A DNA stretch of 64,000 bases from Candidatus Oceanisphaera merdipullorum (GCA_018883865.1 JAHLFI010000041.1:1-64000); one strand, 5' to 3'. Positions 19,287-29,800 are shown, numbered from the stretch's first letter. Made by a program: numbers and translations. Notes: generated by a model not told the origin, from the letters alone.

Positions 19287-20426
19287 TTAACATAATAAAT
19301 CTACTGGCGCAGTGGTGTGGGTTTGCTGTTGAGCCAACCAGTGCCCGAGTTCGTCTTCGTTACCGCGTGCTACAATTCGGTGTTCTTTATTGGCTTGATG
19401 ACGGGTATAAATAGGGTCGTAATAACGATTTAATAGATCGCTTATCCACTCCTGATGGCCGTCTGAGTCAAAACCCAACAGCTGCTGATTAATGGCATCC
19501 GTCATTTGTTGAGAGAGTTGGCGCCAATCCCTATCGCCCAAGCGTTTGTATAAGCGCTGTAAGCTGTCTTGCAGATAGTCACTCAAGCGTGAAATATCGC
19601 CATTAAAGCGCACTAACATAGTATCGACATAATCGTGCTGAATTTGGCGTACGCGCTGTTCAAAGGGCACTTCGAGTAATAACACCGGCGCCTGTTGCAT
19701 GCGCGCATACAGGCGCTTGGGCAGTGGGCAGCGGCCAATCATGGCACTTTCATCTTCGACTAGCCAAGACTCAACCCCTAAGCGCCGCTGCTTTAAACGG
19801 GCGATTGCCAAACGGTTTTCAAAGTCGATGGGCTTAGGTTGTGGCTCGCCCCAATGGCCAAAGCTTGACCCCCTGTGATGAGCAAAGCCTTCCAGATCCA
19901 GCGACAATGGGCTGCGCTTAAGCCAATCGGTTTTACCGCTGCCGGTGAGGCCGGACAGCACAAAGCCTGGTTGTTCAAAGCCGTGCTCAAGTTCGGTGAT
20001 CAAGCGCTGGCGCAGCGCTTTGTAGCCGCCGTCCACCCGCGTAACAGGGCGGCCAGCCTCGGCTAACCACTGTTGTACTGTTTGACTGCGCAAGCCCCCT
20101 CTAAAGCAATAAATCACGCCAGTAGGGTGTAAGTTGAGCCAGTTCAACCAAGCCTGCAGGCGTTGCTCACGCAACTCACCGGCCACTAACGAATGGCCAA
20201 GTGCGATGGCAGCGGCTTGGCCTTTATGTTTATAACAGGTGCCGACTTGGGCGCGTTCATCATCGTTCATTAACGGTAAGTTAGTGGCGAGCGGAAAGGC
20301 CCCTTCACTGAACTCAACAGGTGCGCGTAAGTCGAGCAGCGGTATATCACTCGCTAACAACTGATCATAATCCGCTGTCAGTTCTTTATTTAAATTTAAT
20401 ACGCTTTTCGTTTGCGACTCACTCAC
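19287..20426 (-). CDS. selU: tRNA 2-selenouridine synthase
   Basis: SelU (also MnmH/YbbB) exchanges sulfur for selenium at the wobble uridine of some tRNAs, using selenophosphate. The N-terminal rhodanese domain carries its catalytic Cys in [18 protein letters not shown]-terminal P-loop domain has the Walker [13 protein letters not shown]. At 379 residues it is of usual length. Its start overlaps the end of selD by 8 bases, so the enzyme is coupled to the supplier of its selenium donor. selA, selB and selC are not in the window, so whether the organism also makes selenoproteins cannot be judged. Confidence 0.96.
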   Translation of the reverse strand: MSESQTKSVLNLNKELTADYDQLLASDIPLLDLRAPVEFSEGAFPLATNLPLMNDDERAQVGTCYKHKGQAAAIALGHSLVAGELREQRLQAWLNWLNLHPTGVIYCFRGGLRSQTVQQWLAEAGRPVTRVDGGYKALRQRLITELEHGFEQPGFVLSGLTGSGKTDWLKRSPLSLDLEGFAHHRGSSFGHWGEPQPKPIDFENRLAIARLKQRRLGVESWLVEDESAMIGRCPLPKRLYARMQQAPVLLLEVPFEQRVRQIQHDYVDTMLVRFNGDISRLSDYLQDSLQRLYKRLGDRDWRQLSQQMTDAINQQLLGFDSDGHQEWISDLLNRYYDPIYTRHQANKEHRIVARGNEDELGHWLAQQQTHTTAPVDLLC

Positions 20427-21456
20427 CCAGCACCTCGATGCGGTGGGCTTTAGGCGCAGTCAGCTCGCCGATGGCGGTCAAATGCAAGTCGTGTTGCTCG
20501 GCCAGTTGTAAGAAGTCGTTAACGGAGGCTGGGCTCACCGCCACCAAGAGGCCGCCGCTGGTTTGCGGATCGCATAAAATCTGCAGTTGGCGCGCCGTTA
20601 AGGGCGCCAACTTATGGCCATAGGCTTCAAAGTTGCGATGGGTGCCACCGGGCACGGCACCGGCCGCTAAATAATGGTCTAACTCGGGCAGCAGTGGGAT
20701 CTTATCCATGTGCAGTACGGCACTCACATCGGCGCCGTCGCATACTTCGCTTAAATGGCCCATCAAACCAAAACCGGTAACGTCTGTCATGGCGTGCACG
20801 CCGGCCAATTTGGCAAAGTCTTGGCCGGGTTTATTGAGTTGGCACATGACGTCTGCTGCCAAGGTGGCGTGCTCTGGCAATAACAGGCCTTTCTTTTGGG
20901 CGGTGGACAAGATGCCAATGCCGAGCGGTTTAGTCAAAAATAACAGGTCGCCCGCGCGGGCCGTGTCGTTGCGTTTTACTTGATCCAGCGGGATTTGTCC
21001 TGTCACGGCCAAGCCAAAAATGGGCTCGGGCGCATCTATGCTGTGGCCACCGGCCAGTGAAATACCCGCGTCCATGCAGGCTTGGCGGCCGCCATCGATC
21101 ACCTGTTGGGCAATTTCCGGTGCTAACACATTGATTGGCCAACCTAAAATGGCGATAGCAACAATCGGCGTGCCGCCCATGGCATACACATCGCTGATGG
21201 CGTTGGTGGCGGCAATGCGGCCAAAGGTAAAGGGGTCGTCCACGATCGGCATAAAGAAGTCGGTGGTGGAAATAATGCCCATGCCATTGCCAATATCGAC
21301 CACGGCTGCGTCGTCTCGGCTGTCGTTGCCCACAATTAAGCTGGGGTCATTAAAACGCGGCAGTTGGCTGTGTAAGATAGTGTCGAGCACGGTGGGCGAG
21401 ATTTTGCAGCCGCAGCCGGCGCCGTGGCTGTATTGAGTGAGGCGAATGGGTTCCAC
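20419..21456 (-). CDS. selD: Selenide, water dikinase (selenophosphate synthetase)
   Basis: Makes selenophosphate from selenide and ATP. The N-terminus [14 protein letters not shown] contains the active-site position as Cys, not selenocysteine, followed by the essential Lys. Other family blocks include [56 protein letters not shown] and DPQTSGGLL. The start is a GTG with AAGGA about eight bases upstream, and the length of 345 residues is normal. It overlaps selU, its functional partner. Confidence 0.97.
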   Translation of the reverse strand: MEPIRLTQYSHGAGCGCKISPTVLDTILHSQLPRFNDPSLIVGNDSRDDAAVVDIGNGMGIISTTDFFMPIVDDPFTFGRIAATNAISDVYAMGGTPIVAIAILGWPINVLAPEIAQQVIDGGRQACMDAGISLAGGHSIDAPEPIFGLAVTGQIPLDQVKRNDTARAGDLLFLTKPLGIGILSTAQKKGLLLPEHATLAADVMCQLNKPGQDFAKLAGVHAMTDVTGFGLMGHLSEVCDGADVSAVLHMDKIPLLPELDHYLAAGAVPGGTHRNFEAYGHKLAPLTARQLQILCDPQTSGGLLVAVSPASVNDFLQLAEQHDLHLTAIGELTAPKAHRIEVLGE

Positions 21457-21597
21457 TTGGGCTTCCTTGGGTTCACTGACAGAAAGCGGTAATACTACTC
21501 CTAACGGGCTAGGCTGTGAACATGCAACGCGAGGATTGTGAAGGCAGGGGCGGTGGGCGAGTGTAAAAGGGGAGTGATAAGCGCGTTATCTTACCCA

Positions 21598-21638
21598 AAC
21601 AAAAAAGGCGTAAGAGGATTACCTCTCACGCCTTTTTT
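21598..21638 (-). terminator. Strong, potentially bidirectional terminator after rlmI
   Basis: AAAAAAGGCGTAAGAGG, loop ATTA, then CCTCTCACGCCTTTTTT makes a stem of about 16 bp with one mismatch. T runs occur on both strands. It lies directly after the rlmI stop on the minus strand and separates it from selD. Confidence 0.92.
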
Positions 21639-21663
21639 AGGGGCAGGTTTCATGCCCACGCAT

Positions 21664-22857
21664 TTACCAAGCGCGAACGACGAGGCCTTTCAGGTAATGA
21701 CCTTCCGGATACGCGGTACCAATCGGGTGATCGGCGGCTTGATTCAAGCGTTCAAGAATTTGCGCATCCCGACCGGCATCGAGTGCGGCGTCGGCGACGA
21801 TTTTTTGGAACAAATCTTGAGTCATCAAGCCCGAGCAAGAAAAAGTCAGCAAGATGCCACCGGCATTCAGCAGCTGAAAGGCCAGCATATTAATGTCTTT
21901 ATAGCCGCGGCAAGCGCCGTTGAGCTGGGCTTTGCTTTCGGCAAACTTAGGCGGATCCAGCACTATCACATCAAAGCGCTGGCCTTGCTCGCGATAGCTG
22001 CGCAGTAATTTAAACACATCGGCTTGTTCAAATTTGGCGCGGCTTAAGTCGAGTTTATTTAAGGTGACGTTTTGCTCGGCCAAGGCCAGTGCCGACTCTG
22101 ACATATCGACGTTCACCACTTCAGTCGCACCGCCTTTCAGCGCATACACGCCAAAGGTACCTGTATAACTAAAGCAGTTTAACACCCGCTTGTCTTGGCA
22201 GTAACGGGCGGCAAGACGGCGGTTATCGCGCTGATCCAGATAAAAACCGGTTTTATGGCCATTTTCGACGTCGACGAGGATCTTAACGCCGTTATTTTCC
22301 TCGATAACAATCGGCTGCTCAGGCAGGGTGCCAGACAGCACACCTTTGCGCTCGGCTAGGCCTTCTTTCTTACGCACCGCCACATCGGAGCGCTCATAAA
22401 TACAGGCACCGGGATACAAGGTATTCAGCGCGGCCACTATCGCTTTGCGCCAGCGCTCAGCACCTGTGCTCAGCAGCTGACACACCACCACATTGGCATA
22501 CACATCGATAGTGACGCCGGGCAGGCCATCGGACTCGGCGGCGCACAGGCGATAACCGGTTAAGCCTTGCTCATCAATCAGCGGCTGGCGGCTGTCTTTG
22601 GCGCGAGCTAAACGGCGCAAGAAGAAGGCGTCGTCTATGACTTCGTCTTTATCGAAGCTCCACACTCGGGCACGAATTTGCGACTGTGGCGAGTAAAAGC
22701 CCCGCGCCAGCCATTCGCCTTTTTGACTAACAATGTCCACCGTATCACCGGCATTGGGTTGGCCGAGCACCTTGTCTACTGCACGAGAAAACACCCAAGG
22801 GTGGCGACGTTGTAGGGACTTTTCTCGTCCGGCGATCAGAGTAACTGTGATGGTCAT
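21664..22857 (-). CDS. rlmI: 23S rRNA m5C1962 methyltransferase
   Basis: RlmI (YccW) methylates C1962 of 23S rRNA using SAM. The 397-residue protein has an N-terminal PUA domain ([20 protein letters not shown]) for RNA binding and a central beta-hairpin domain. The C-terminal Rossmann methyltransferase shows [24 protein letters not shown], the motif IV block [11 protein letters not shown], and the catalytic Cys in LTFSCSGLM. Length and order are as in E. coli. It is transcribed alone and ended by the strong hairpin just downstream. Confidence 0.97.
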   Translation of the reverse strand: MTITVTLIAGREKSLQRRHPWVFSRAVDKVLGQPNAGDTVDIVSQKGEWLARGFYSPQSQIRARVWSFDKDEVIDDAFFLRRLARAKDSRQPLIDEQGLTGYRLCAAESDGLPGVTIDVYANVVVCQLLSTGAERWRKAIVAALNTLYPGACIYERSDVAVRKKEGLAERKGVLSGTLPEQPIVIEENNGVKILVDVENGHKTGFYLDQRDNRRLAARYCQDKRVLNCFSYTGTFGVYALKGGATEVVNVDMSESALALAEQNVTLNKLDLSRAKFEQADVFKLLRSYREQGQRFDVIVLDPPKFAESKAQLNGACRGYKDINMLAFQLLNAGGILLTFSCSGLMTQDLFQKIVADAALDAGRDAQILERLNQAADHPIGTAYPEGHYLKGLVVRAW

Positions 22858-22989
22858 GAGTTTGGCTATTTATGAAGAAGCGGGCGGTGATTTTAAAGGG
22901 TTGCGCTCTTAAGCACAAACCAGCCGCGAAAATAAATCATGAAACAGAGCCAAATCATGACGTGGCACCAGTGGGGCACTGATCCCATA

Positions 22990-23017
22990 TTGACATGCGA
23001 ATTTTCATATATATGAT
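22990..23017 (+). promoter_or_regulatory. Sigma-70 promoter with ArsR operator for the ars operon
   Basis: TTGACA (22990-22995) and TATGAT (23012-23017) are separated by 16 bases, close to consensus. A perfect 12-base palindrome, TCATATATATGA, covers 23005-23016 and overlaps the -10 box. ArsR-family repressors bind such AT-rich dyads over their own promoters, so this is the likely autoregulatory site, released by arsenite. Confidence 0.8.
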
Positions 23018-23045
23018 AAACCACATTTCAATGACGGGGATTATT

Positions 23046-23393
23046 ATGTCGCCCTTAGTATTTTTTAAGTGTTTGGCCGACGATACGCGCTTGAAGTCGT
23101 TATTGCTTATTCTTGAGCACCAAGAGCTGTGCGTATGCGATTTGCAGCAAGCACTGGAGCTTAGCCAGCCTAAGGTCTCTCGACACCTATCCGAGCTGAG
23201 AAAGTGTGATTTATTAATGGACGAGCGTCGTGGCCGCTGGGTGTATTACCGATTGCATCCGCAATTACCCGCTTGGGCGACTGGCATATTGCAGCAAACC
23301 GCGGCGCACCATCAAGACTACTTGCATGACTGCCAGCAACGGCTTGTTAAACCTTCTCCCTTATGTGAAAGCGAATTTAGGAAATTGCCATGA
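23046..23393 (+). CDS. arsR: ArsR-family arsenic-responsive repressor
   Basis: About 115 residues, a winged-helix metal-sensing repressor. The recognition helix follows ELCVCDLQQALELSQPKVSR, in which C29-V-C31 is the classical arsenite-binding pair. SRHLSELRKCDLLMDERRGR covers the DNA-binding helix and wing. Starts further upstream (22995) are open, but that one would begin inside the promoter. ATG 23046 has GGGGA five bases ahead. The stop overlaps the arsC start as ATGA. It presumably controls the whole arsR-arsC-arsH-acr3 operon. Confidence 0.93.
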   Translation: MSPLVFFKCLADDTRLKSLLLILEHQELCVCDLQQALELSQPKVSRHLSELRKCDLLMDERRGRWVYYRLHPQLPAWATGILQQTAAHHQDYLHDCQQRLVKPSPLCESEFRKLP

Positions 23394-23929
23394 AACACAT
23401 GAAAGCAGAGCTGAAATCTGGGCTGAAATCAGACCTGAGACAACCCATGAAAATTTTGTATATCTGTACTCATAATCGCTGTCGCAGCATATTGTCAGAA
23501 GCCGTGACTCAGCATTTTGGCCAAGGCTTATTGGAAGCCAGAAGTGCCGGCAGTCAGCCGGTGGGCGCTGTGCATCCCTTATCCTTGCTTTATTTGGCCG
23601 AGGCGGGCATTGAGACCCATCATCTGCGTAGCCAGTCATGGGATGAATTTGCGGATTTTGCACCGGATGTGGTGATCACTGTGTGTGATAGCGCAGCCGC
23701 AGAAACGTGCCCAGTGTGGTTTGGTCACACCACAGTGCTGCATTGGGGCTTGGCGGATCCGTCTAAATTAACCGGTACCGACGAAGAACTAGCAGACGCC
23801 TTTCGCCACACCATTGGCTTGATCAGTGACAGAGTTGCGTCTTTATTAGCGGTTGCGCGCCAGGAACCAGCCCAATGGCCAGCGGCACTTTCAATGTTAC
23901 GAACGCCATTATCAGGAACGCCAGCATGA
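23390..23929 (+). CDS. arsC: Arsenate reductase, low-molecular-weight phosphatase type
   Basis: Reduces arsenate to arsenite in the cytoplasm so that Acr3 can export it. The active-site loop is C26-THNRC-R32-S near the N-terminus. Further cysteines in [17 protein letters not shown] complete the relay of the Cys-based, thioredoxin-coupled family, unlike the glutaredoxin-dependent E. coli plasmid type. AGGAA precedes the ATG at 23390, which overlaps the arsR stop. ATG 23447 ([10 protein letters not shown]) would give the usual family start, leaving a 19-residue extension if 23390 is used. The stop overlaps arsH. Confidence 0.93.
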   Translation: MKHMKAELKSGLKSDLRQPMKILYICTHNRCRSILSEAVTQHFGQGLLEARSAGSQPVGAVHPLSLLYLAEAGIETHHLRSQSWDEFADFAPDVVITVCDSAAAETCPVWFGHTTVLHWGLADPSKLTGTDEELADAFRHTIGLISDRVASLLAVARQEPAQWPAALSMLRTPLSGTPA

Positions 23930-24654
23930 GCTTAATCGACACTCGTTTACCCGACATCAGTTTACCCAACATTGATGAGCAGCATTTTCAGCTGCCCAAA
24001 TTTAATCACACAGCTGCAGGCGCTCATAAGCCACGTATTCTCCTGCTCTACGGCTCTTTGCGTCAACGCTCTTTTAGCCGGTTAGTGGTGGAAGAGTGCG
24101 CCCGTTTACTGCTGTTTATGGGCGCCGACGTGCGCATCTTTGATCCCTCCGGCTTGCCGCTCGCCGATGGCGACGATGCCGATCACCCTAAAGTACAAGA
24201 GCTCAGAGAGCTGGTTAACTGGTCCGAAGGCCAAGTTTGGTGTTCGCCGGAGCGCCATGGCGCCATGACGGGCGTGATGAAAACCCAAATTGATTGGATC
24301 CCTTTGTCGATGGGCGCGGTGCGGCCCACTCAAGGTAAAACACTGGCGGTAATGCAAGTGTGTGGCGGCTCTCAGTCATTTAATGCGGTGAATCAGCTGC
24401 GCATTTTGGGGCGCTGGATGCGGATGATCACTATTCCTAATCAGTCGTCGGTGGCCAAGGCCTTTAATGAATTTGATGAGTCTGATCGCATGAAACCGTC
24501 TGCTTATTACAATCGTATCGTGGATGTGATGGAAGAGCTGATGAAGTTTACGCTGCTCACTCGTGATAACAGTGCCTATTTGACCGACCGTTATTCGGAG
24601 CGTGTTGAAACCGCCGAGCAATTGATGCAAAGAGTGAATCAAAGCGCTTTGTAA
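23926..24654 (+). CDS. arsH: ArsH, NADPH-dependent FMN oxidoreductase of arsenic resistance
   Basis: About 242 residues. The flavodoxin-like core begins [20 protein letters not shown], where GSLRQRS is the FMN phosphate loop. [19 protein letters not shown] and [16 protein letters not shown] are typical ArsH blocks. Family members oxidise trivalent organoarsenicals or reduce quinones using NADPH. The ATG at 23926 overlaps the arsC stop by four bases, and AGGAAC precedes it. A longer open frame from 23875 exists but lacks support. Confidence 0.95.
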   Translation: MSLIDTRLPDISLPNIDEQHFQLPKFNHTAAGAHKPRILLLYGSLRQRSFSRLVVEECARLLLFMGADVRIFDPSGLPLADGDDADHPKVQELRELVNWSEGQVWCSPERHGAMTGVMKTQIDWIPLSMGAVRPTQGKTLAVMQVCGGSQSFNAVNQLRILGRWMRMITIPNQSSVAKAFNEFDESDRMKPSAYYNRIVDVMEELMKFTLLTRDNSAYLTDRYSERVETAEQLMQRVNQSAL

Positions 24655-24690
24655 CCCTAGGCTTAATTAACATCAATAAGCAGAAACAAT

Positions 24691-25725
24691 ATGGGAATTT
24701 TTGAACGTTTTCTCTCGCTCTGGGTGGCGCTAAGCATAGGGGCCGGCTTGGTGTTAGGCCAAGCTTGGCCGCAGGTATTTGCTGAGCTTGCCAGCTGGCA
24801 GTTTGCCCAAGTAAACCTAGTGGTGGCGGTGCTGATCTGGCTGATGATCACGCCCATGATGATCCAAATCGACTTTACGGCCGTGAAAAATGTCGGCAAA
24901 AAGCCTAAGGGCTTAGTGTTGACCTTAGTGATTAATTGGCTGATCAAGCCCTTTACCATGGCACTGCTAGCTTGGTTATTTTTTAGGGTGATCTTTGCGC
25001 CTTGGGTGGAGCCCGACATGGCCGGTGAATACATAGCCGGCATGATCTTACTGGGCGTGGCCCCTTGTACCGCCATGGTGTTTGTTTGGAGCCAGCTCAC
25101 GCGGGGCGACCCTAACTACACGCTGGTGCAAGTGTCGGTGAACAACTTGGTGATGGTGTTTGCTTTCGCGCCCTTGGCCGCCTTATTGCTGGGCATTAAT
25201 GCCATTGGCGTGCCCTGGCCGACCTTGCTGTTGTCCGTGGGTTTATATGTGGTATTGCCGCTGGTGGCAGGCATAGCGATACGACTGCTGTGGAAAAAAG
25301 TGCAGGCTCATCAGCCTGAGCCGCAACCGCTCAGTGTGTTAGTGGCGCGCTGTAAACCTTGGTCGATACTGGGCTTGTTAACCACGGTAGTGCTGTTATT
25401 CGGCCTGCAAGCACCGACCATAGTGGATCAACCGCTGGTGATCGGCCTTATCGCCATTCCCTTATTGCTGCAAACGTATGGCATCTTCGCGCTGGGTTAT
25501 TGGCTGGCGCTAAAATTAAAGCTTAGCCACAACATAGCGGCACCCGCTTGCATGATAGGGACGTCTAACTTCTTTGAGTTAGCGGTGGCCGTCGCCATCG
25601 GTTTATTCGGCCTGCAATCCGGCGCCGCACTGGCTACGGTTGTGGGGGTATTAGTAGAAGTACCTGTGATGTTGTCTTTGGTGTGGTTTGCCAATCGTAC
25701 CCGACCTTGGTTTGAGAGTAAGTAA
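24691..25725 (+). CDS. acr3: Arsenite efflux permease, ACR3 family
   Basis: A 344-residue inner-membrane protein with about ten helices that exports arsenite. The ACR3 signature is clear: PMMIQIDF in an early helix, [20 protein letters not shown] with the conserved Cys, and [16 protein letters not shown] later helix carries [17 protein letters not shown]. This is the BART-superfamily Acr3, not the ArsB/NhaD-type carrier. It is the last gene of the ars operon, 36 bases after arsH, and is followed by a strong terminator. Confidence 0.96.
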   Translation: MGIFERFLSLWVALSIGAGLVLGQAWPQVFAELASWQFAQVNLVVAVLIWLMITPMMIQIDFTAVKNVGKKPKGLVLTLVINWLIKPFTMALLAWLFFRVIFAPWVEPDMAGEYIAGMILLGVAPCTAMVFVWSQLTRGDPNYTLVQVSVNNLVMVFAFAPLAALLLGINAIGVPWPTLLLSVGLYVVLPLVAGIAIRLLWKKVQAHQPEPQPLSVLVARCKPWSILGLLTTVVLLFGLQAPTIVDQPLVIGLIAIPLLLQTYGIFALGYWLALKLKLSHNIAAPACMIGTSNFFELAVAVAIGLFGLQSGAALATVVGVLVEVPVMLSLVWFANRTRPWFESK

Positions 25726-25835
25726 GGTGTAGAGGGGAAGTGGACTGCGAGTGTAATTTGTCGGGGCGACTTTAATTTGGCGGGCTTGAAGTGGCAGCCT
25801 ACAGCAAACAGAACATTTTCTATCTAACCCAAATA

Positions 25836-25865
25836 AAAACACCGAGCAACTGCTCGGTGTTTTTG
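25836..25865. terminator. Bidirectional terminator between acr3 and fumarase gene
   Basis: ACACCGAGC, loop AACT, GCTCGGTGT forms a 9-bp stem flanked by A and T runs, so it can end both convergent transcripts. Confidence 0.92.
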
Positions 25866-25890
25866 TACTCTTTCACGCTTCACAGGCGCA

Positions 25891-27414
25891 CTATTTGTGA
25901 CTCAGACGGGCATCCAGCTCTTCGATTCTGGCTTTCCAGATGGCGGGGCCGACCACGTGGGCGTTGTTGCCCTCGCTGTCTACCGCCACAGTGACCGGCA
26001 TGTCTTGTACGTCAAACTCATAGATGGCCTCCATGCCCAAGTCCGCAAAGGCCACCACGCGGGCGTGCTTTACGGCTTTTGCCACCAAGTAGGCGGCGCC
26101 GCCCACCGCCATTAGGTACACGGCTTTATGATGTTTGATGGACTCGACGGTGGCGGGGCCGCGCTCGGCTTTGCCGATCATGCCGATTAAACCGGTCGCT
26201 TCGAGCATCAGATCGGTAAATTTATCCATGCGCGTCGCGGTCGTCGGGCCGGCAGGGCCCACGGCCTCATCACCAATGGGGTCCACTGGGCCTACGTAGT
26301 AAATAAAGCGGCCTTTAAAATCCACGGGCAGCGGCTCGCCTTTGTGCAGCATTTCTTGAATACGTTTGTGTGCGGCGTCGCGACCGGTTAATAGCTTGCC
26401 CGATAACAGCACGGTTTCGCCCATTTTCCAGTCTGCAATGTCGGCTTTGGTCAGCGTATCTAAATTCACGCGGCGCGCCTTATCGCCCACTTCCCTGGTT
26501 ATTTGTGGCCAGTCTTCTAACCTAGGCGGCGTGAGCACGGCAGGGCCCGAGCCATCGAGCGTAAAGTGCACGTGGCGGGTGGCGGCGCAGTTGGGGATCA
26601 TCACCACCGGCTTTGAAGCCGCGTGGGTGGGGGCGGACATAATTTTAATATCTACCACCGTAGTGAGGCCGCCTAAACCTTGCGCGCCTATGCCGAGCTT
26701 ATTGGCTCGCTCAAAAATGTCTAAGCGCAACTTTTCTTCGGTCGTAGTGGCGCCGCGCTCGATCAGTTCATGAATATCGACCGGATCCATCAATGCCTCT
26801 TTGGCCATCACCGCCGCTTTTTCGGCGGTGCCGCCAATACCAATGCCCAGCATGCCAGGTGGACACCAGCCGGCACCCATGGTCGGCAGGGTTTTTAATA
26901 CCCACTCGGCTACGTCATCGGACGGATTCAGCATGGCCATTTTGGCCTTGTTCTCAGAGCCACCGCCTTTGGCGGCAATGGCCACTTCAACCTGATTGCC
27001 TTGCACCATGTCTATGTGCACCACAGACGGCGTGTTGTCTTTGGTGTTAATGCGACTTCCTGCGGGATCCGCCACGATTGAGGCGCGCAGTGGGTTATCG
27101 GGATTGAGGTAGGCGCGGCGCACGCCTTCATCGACCATTTCTTGTACCGTTAGGTCGCTGTCCCACTGCACTTGCATGCCGATTTTCACGAAACAGGTCA
27201 CTATGCCGGTGTCTTGGCACAGGGGTCTGTGGCCTTCAGCCGCCATGCGGGAGTTAATCAAGATTTGCGCGATGGCGTCTTTCGCCGCCGCACTTTGCTC
27301 TTTTAAATAGGCTTTTTCTAACGCTTGTACGAAATCCAGCGGATGGTAATAAGAGATGTATTGCAGCGCATCGGCAACTGAGTCGATAAAGTCCTGCTTT
27401 TTGATAATGCTCAT
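25891..27414 (-). CDS. fumA: Fumarate hydratase, class I (iron-sulfur)
   Basis: Interconverts fumarate and malate in the citric acid cycle. At 507 residues it has the two-domain class I form, as in FumA/FumB, with a 4Fe-4S cluster. Family blocks include GHRPLCQDTGIVTCFVKIG, GGGSENKAKMAMLNPSD and GTAEKAAVMAKEAL. MIPNCAATRHVHFTLDGSGP and the C-terminal swivel domain GRFIYYVGPVDPIGDEAVGP follow. The cysteines in these segments are the probable cluster ligands. I cannot tell which E. coli paralogue it corresponds to. It is monocistronic, and two phased TTCGAAAA boxes lie about 60-80 bases upstream. Confidence 0.95.
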   Translation of the reverse strand: MSIIKKQDFIDSVADALQYISYYHPLDFVQALEKAYLKEQSAAAKDAIAQILINSRMAAEGHRPLCQDTGIVTCFVKIGMQVQWDSDLTVQEMVDEGVRRAYLNPDNPLRASIVADPAGSRINTKDNTPSVVHIDMVQGNQVEVAIAAKGGGSENKAKMAMLNPSDDVAEWVLKTLPTMGAGWCPPGMLGIGIGGTAEKAAVMAKEALMDPVDIHELIERGATTTEEKLRLDIFERANKLGIGAQGLGGLTTVVDIKIMSAPTHAASKPVVMIPNCAATRHVHFTLDGSGPAVLTPPRLEDWPQITREVGDKARRVNLDTLTKADIADWKMGETVLLSGKLLTGRDAAHKRIQEMLHKGEPLPVDFKGRFIYYVGPVDPIGDEAVGPAGPTTATRMDKFTDLMLEATGLIGMIGKAERGPATVESIKHHKAVYLMAVGGAAYLVAKAVKHARVVAFADLGMEAIYEFDVQDMPVTVAVDSEGNNAHVVGPAIWKARIEELDARLSHK

Positions 27415-27471
27415 GGCTTCCTCTCGCGGGTCTACGTTAGCTCAGGATTGGGGCAATATTAGGGCGTTATA

Positions 27472-27500
27472 TTTCGAAAATGGTGTTTGATATTCGAAAA
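27472..27500 (-). promoter_or_regulatory. Twin TTCGAAAA boxes upstream of the fumarase gene
   Basis: TTCGAAAA occurs at 27473-27480 and again at 27493-27500, exactly 20 bases apart and so on the same DNA face. Each core contains TTCGAA, which is palindromic. They lie between the divergent fumarase and pabB genes. The binding protein is not identified. Confidence 0.4.
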
Positions 27501-27623
27501 ATAAGGCAAAGCACCCAGATTAGGCTCTGTATTGTTATATTGGCGCTATGATACGCTTCACCGCCCTAGGCTGGCCAGCCTGAGCGCCAGAATGGATGTC
27601 AAAACTGTCGAGTGGATTACATA

Positions 27624-29009
27624 ATGGGACTGTCTTTGCAGATCCACAGCCAAGCGTTTAGCGGTGCTGTGCATGATTTTTTTTCGCCAATAGCCCATTT
27701 ACCTTGGGCTATGTTGTTGGAGTCGGGCGCGCCCTTAAGCACGGATAACCGTTTTCATATTATGAGTGCCGAGCCCTTGGCCACCTTAATTACCCAAGGC
27801 GAAGAGACGGTCATTGAGCACCAAGGGCAGCGCCACAGCTCAACTGAGTCACCGTTTGCCTTGTTAAAACACTGGCAGCAGAGGCTTATCGGTGAGGTGG
27901 TCATGCCTGCGGGCTTTGCACATCTGCCATTTTGTGGCGGTGCCTTAGGGTTGTTTAGTTATGACCTAGGCCGTCGCTTAGAGCATATTCCTAGTCTGGC
28001 CATCAACGAGCTGGCCACGCCCGACATGGCAGTCGCGCTGGTGGATTGGGCTTGGGTTATCGATCTCGAACAACAGCAAGCGCATTTGTTGGTACTGGGG
28101 GATGAGGCCGCCTTAAACGCGCGGCTGGTCTGGTGGCAAGCGCTGCACGCCACGGCGTTAGTGCCCCAATTACCGTTTAAACTGACCAGCCGCTGGCAAG
28201 CCTGCCAAACACAAGCAGAATATGGCGCCAGCTTTAATAAGGTGCAAGATTATTTGCGCGCCGGTGATTGTTATCAAATTAATTTAACGCTGCGCTTTAA
28301 TGCGGGCTTTGTGGGTGACAGCTGGCAGGCCTATCGTCAGTTAAGTGCTCAGAATAAAGCCCCGTTTTCTGCTTTTCTGCAATTGCCCAGCAGCACTATT
28401 TTAAGCTTATCGCCGGAGCGCTTTATTGCCCTCGAGGGCAGACGCGTCGAAACCAAACCCATCAAAGGCACTCGCCCGCGGGGTGCTAATGCAGAGCTCG
28501 ACTTGCAACTGGCCGCCGAGCTGAGTGCCGCGCCCAAAGATCGTGCGGAAAATTTGATGATAGTGGACTTATTGCGCAACGATATCGGCCGTGTCTGCGT
28601 GCCGGGTTCGGTCAAGGTGCCCTCAATCTTTGCCATCGAATCGTTTCCGGCGGTGCACCATTTGGTGTCCACCATTACCGGCGAGCTTAATCCTGAACTG
28701 AACGCGGCTGATTTATTGGCGGCTACCTTCCCGGGCGGCTCCATTACCGGCGCCCCTAAGGTGCGCGCTATGGCCATTATTGAAGAGTTAGAAACTCATC
28801 GTCGCCACGCCTATTGCGGCAGCATCGGCTACATCAGTGCCCACGGGCGCATGGACACCAGCATTACCATACGTACGCTAGTAGCAGAGCTGGACCAGCT
28901 TTATTGCTGGGCCGGTGGTGGCATAGTCGCCGACTCAGTAGTGGACGCCGAGTATCAGGAGCTATTTGATAAGCTGGGTAAAATTTTACCTGTGCTGGCT
29001 GAGCTATGA
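27624..29009 (+). CDS. pabB: Aminodeoxychorismate synthase component I
   Basis: Converts chorismate and ammonia to 4-amino-4-deoxychorismate, the precursor of p-aminobenzoate in folate synthesis. The N-terminal anthranilate-synthase-like region (MLLESGAPLSTDNRFHIMSA) and the chorismate-binding domain are complete. The latter shows AGDCYQINLTLRF, SPERFIALEGRRVETKPIKG, APKDRAENLMIVDLLRND and FPGGSITGAPKVRAMAIIEE. The PIKGT lysine marks PabB rather than TrpE. ATG 27624 has GAGTGG about eight bases upstream; a GTG at 27612 is a weaker alternative. pabB-nudL-sdaA order is the same as in E. coli. Confidence 0.95.
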   Translation: MGLSLQIHSQAFSGAVHDFFSPIAHLPWAMLLESGAPLSTDNRFHIMSAEPLATLITQGEETVIEHQGQRHSSTESPFALLKHWQQRLIGEVVMPAGFAHLPFCGGALGLFSYDLGRRLEHIPSLAINELATPDMAVALVDWAWVIDLEQQQAHLLVLGDEAALNARLVWWQALHATALVPQLPFKLTSRWQACQTQAEYGASFNKVQDYLRAGDCYQINLTLRFNAGFVGDSWQAYRQLSAQNKAPFSAFLQLPSSTILSLSPERFIALEGRRVETKPIKGTRPRGANAELDLQLAAELSAAPKDRAENLMIVDLLRNDIGRVCVPGSVKVPSIFAIESFPAVHHLVSTITGELNPELNAADLLAATFPGGSITGAPKVRAMAIIEELETHRRHAYCGSIGYISAHGRMDTSITIRTLVAELDQLYCWAGGGIVADSVVDAEYQELFDKLGKILPVLAEL

Positions 29010-29063
29010 CCAACTAGCGCCAATGTATTAACGCTCAAATATCATTCTTAACTGCGATCGCCC

Positions 29064-29627
29064 ATGACTTTAGATGAATTAAAAACGCGCCTTAATTTAC
29101 TGGCACCCTTGCCGGATCCGCATTTGCCGCTGGATGCCCATCCGGCGGCGGTGCTGATGCCGTTATTGCAAACGGAACAAGGTTTGGAGCTGGTGTTGAC
29201 TCGGCGCAGTCGATTATTGCGCCAGCATCCGGGGCAGGTGAGCTTTCCCGGTGGGCGCATGGATGCGTCTGATGCAAGCCTGTGGCAGACGGCGCTGCGG
29301 GAAAGTTGGGAAGAAATCGGCCTATTGCCTGAATTGTGTCAGCCTTTGGGCCAACTACAGGCGCAACATACGATTTCCGGTTTTGCGCTCACGCCTTTTA
29401 TCGGCCTAATAGCAGGGCAGCCGCAATTTACGCTTAATCCTGATGAAGTAGATGAAATATTCCAAGTGCCGCTCGATTATCTGCTGGATTTACGCCACCA
29501 CCATTTATTTCAGTTACGCCGCCAAGGCCACACACATGAGGTGGTGTTTATCCGTTGGCAGGGTTTATGGATTTGGGGTATTACTGCCGCCGTTATCCAT
29601 CGCTTCGCCCAGCAGATTGCTCGGTAA
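29064..29627 (+). CDS. nudL: Nudix hydrolase, CoA pyrophosphatase type
   Basis: A 187-residue Nudix enzyme. The Nudix box runs from PGGRMDASDASLW to ALRESWEEIGL; REsWEE supplies the metal-binding glutamates. The family extension preceding it (LVLTRRSRLLRQHPGQVSFP) is the NudL/YeaB coenzyme A pyrophosphatase signature. This group hydrolyses CoA or its derivatives to phosphopantetheine and ADP. The position between pabB and sdaA is the conserved yeaB locus. The pabB stop is 54 bases upstream. Confidence 0.93.
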   Translation: MTLDELKTRLNLLAPLPDPHLPLDAHPAAVLMPLLQTEQGLELVLTRRSRLLRQHPGQVSFPGGRMDASDASLWQTALRESWEEIGLLPELCQPLGQLQAQHTISGFALTPFIGLIAGQPQFTLNPDEVDEIFQVPLDYLLDLRHHHLFQLRRQGHTHEVVFIRWQGLWIWGITAAVIHRFAQQIAR

Positions 29628-29800
29628 GTCGAGATCTTAATCACACATTCCGCTGTTAAATCTATAGATGGTAAAATCTCATTGGGGCTGTGCTTCAAAA
29701 TTCCCTACAATCATTCAACATTAGTTGATGATCTGCGCCTCGCTTATTAAGCACACCACATCATCCTTACTTATCGATTTATCCGAGTTATGGAGTCGTT

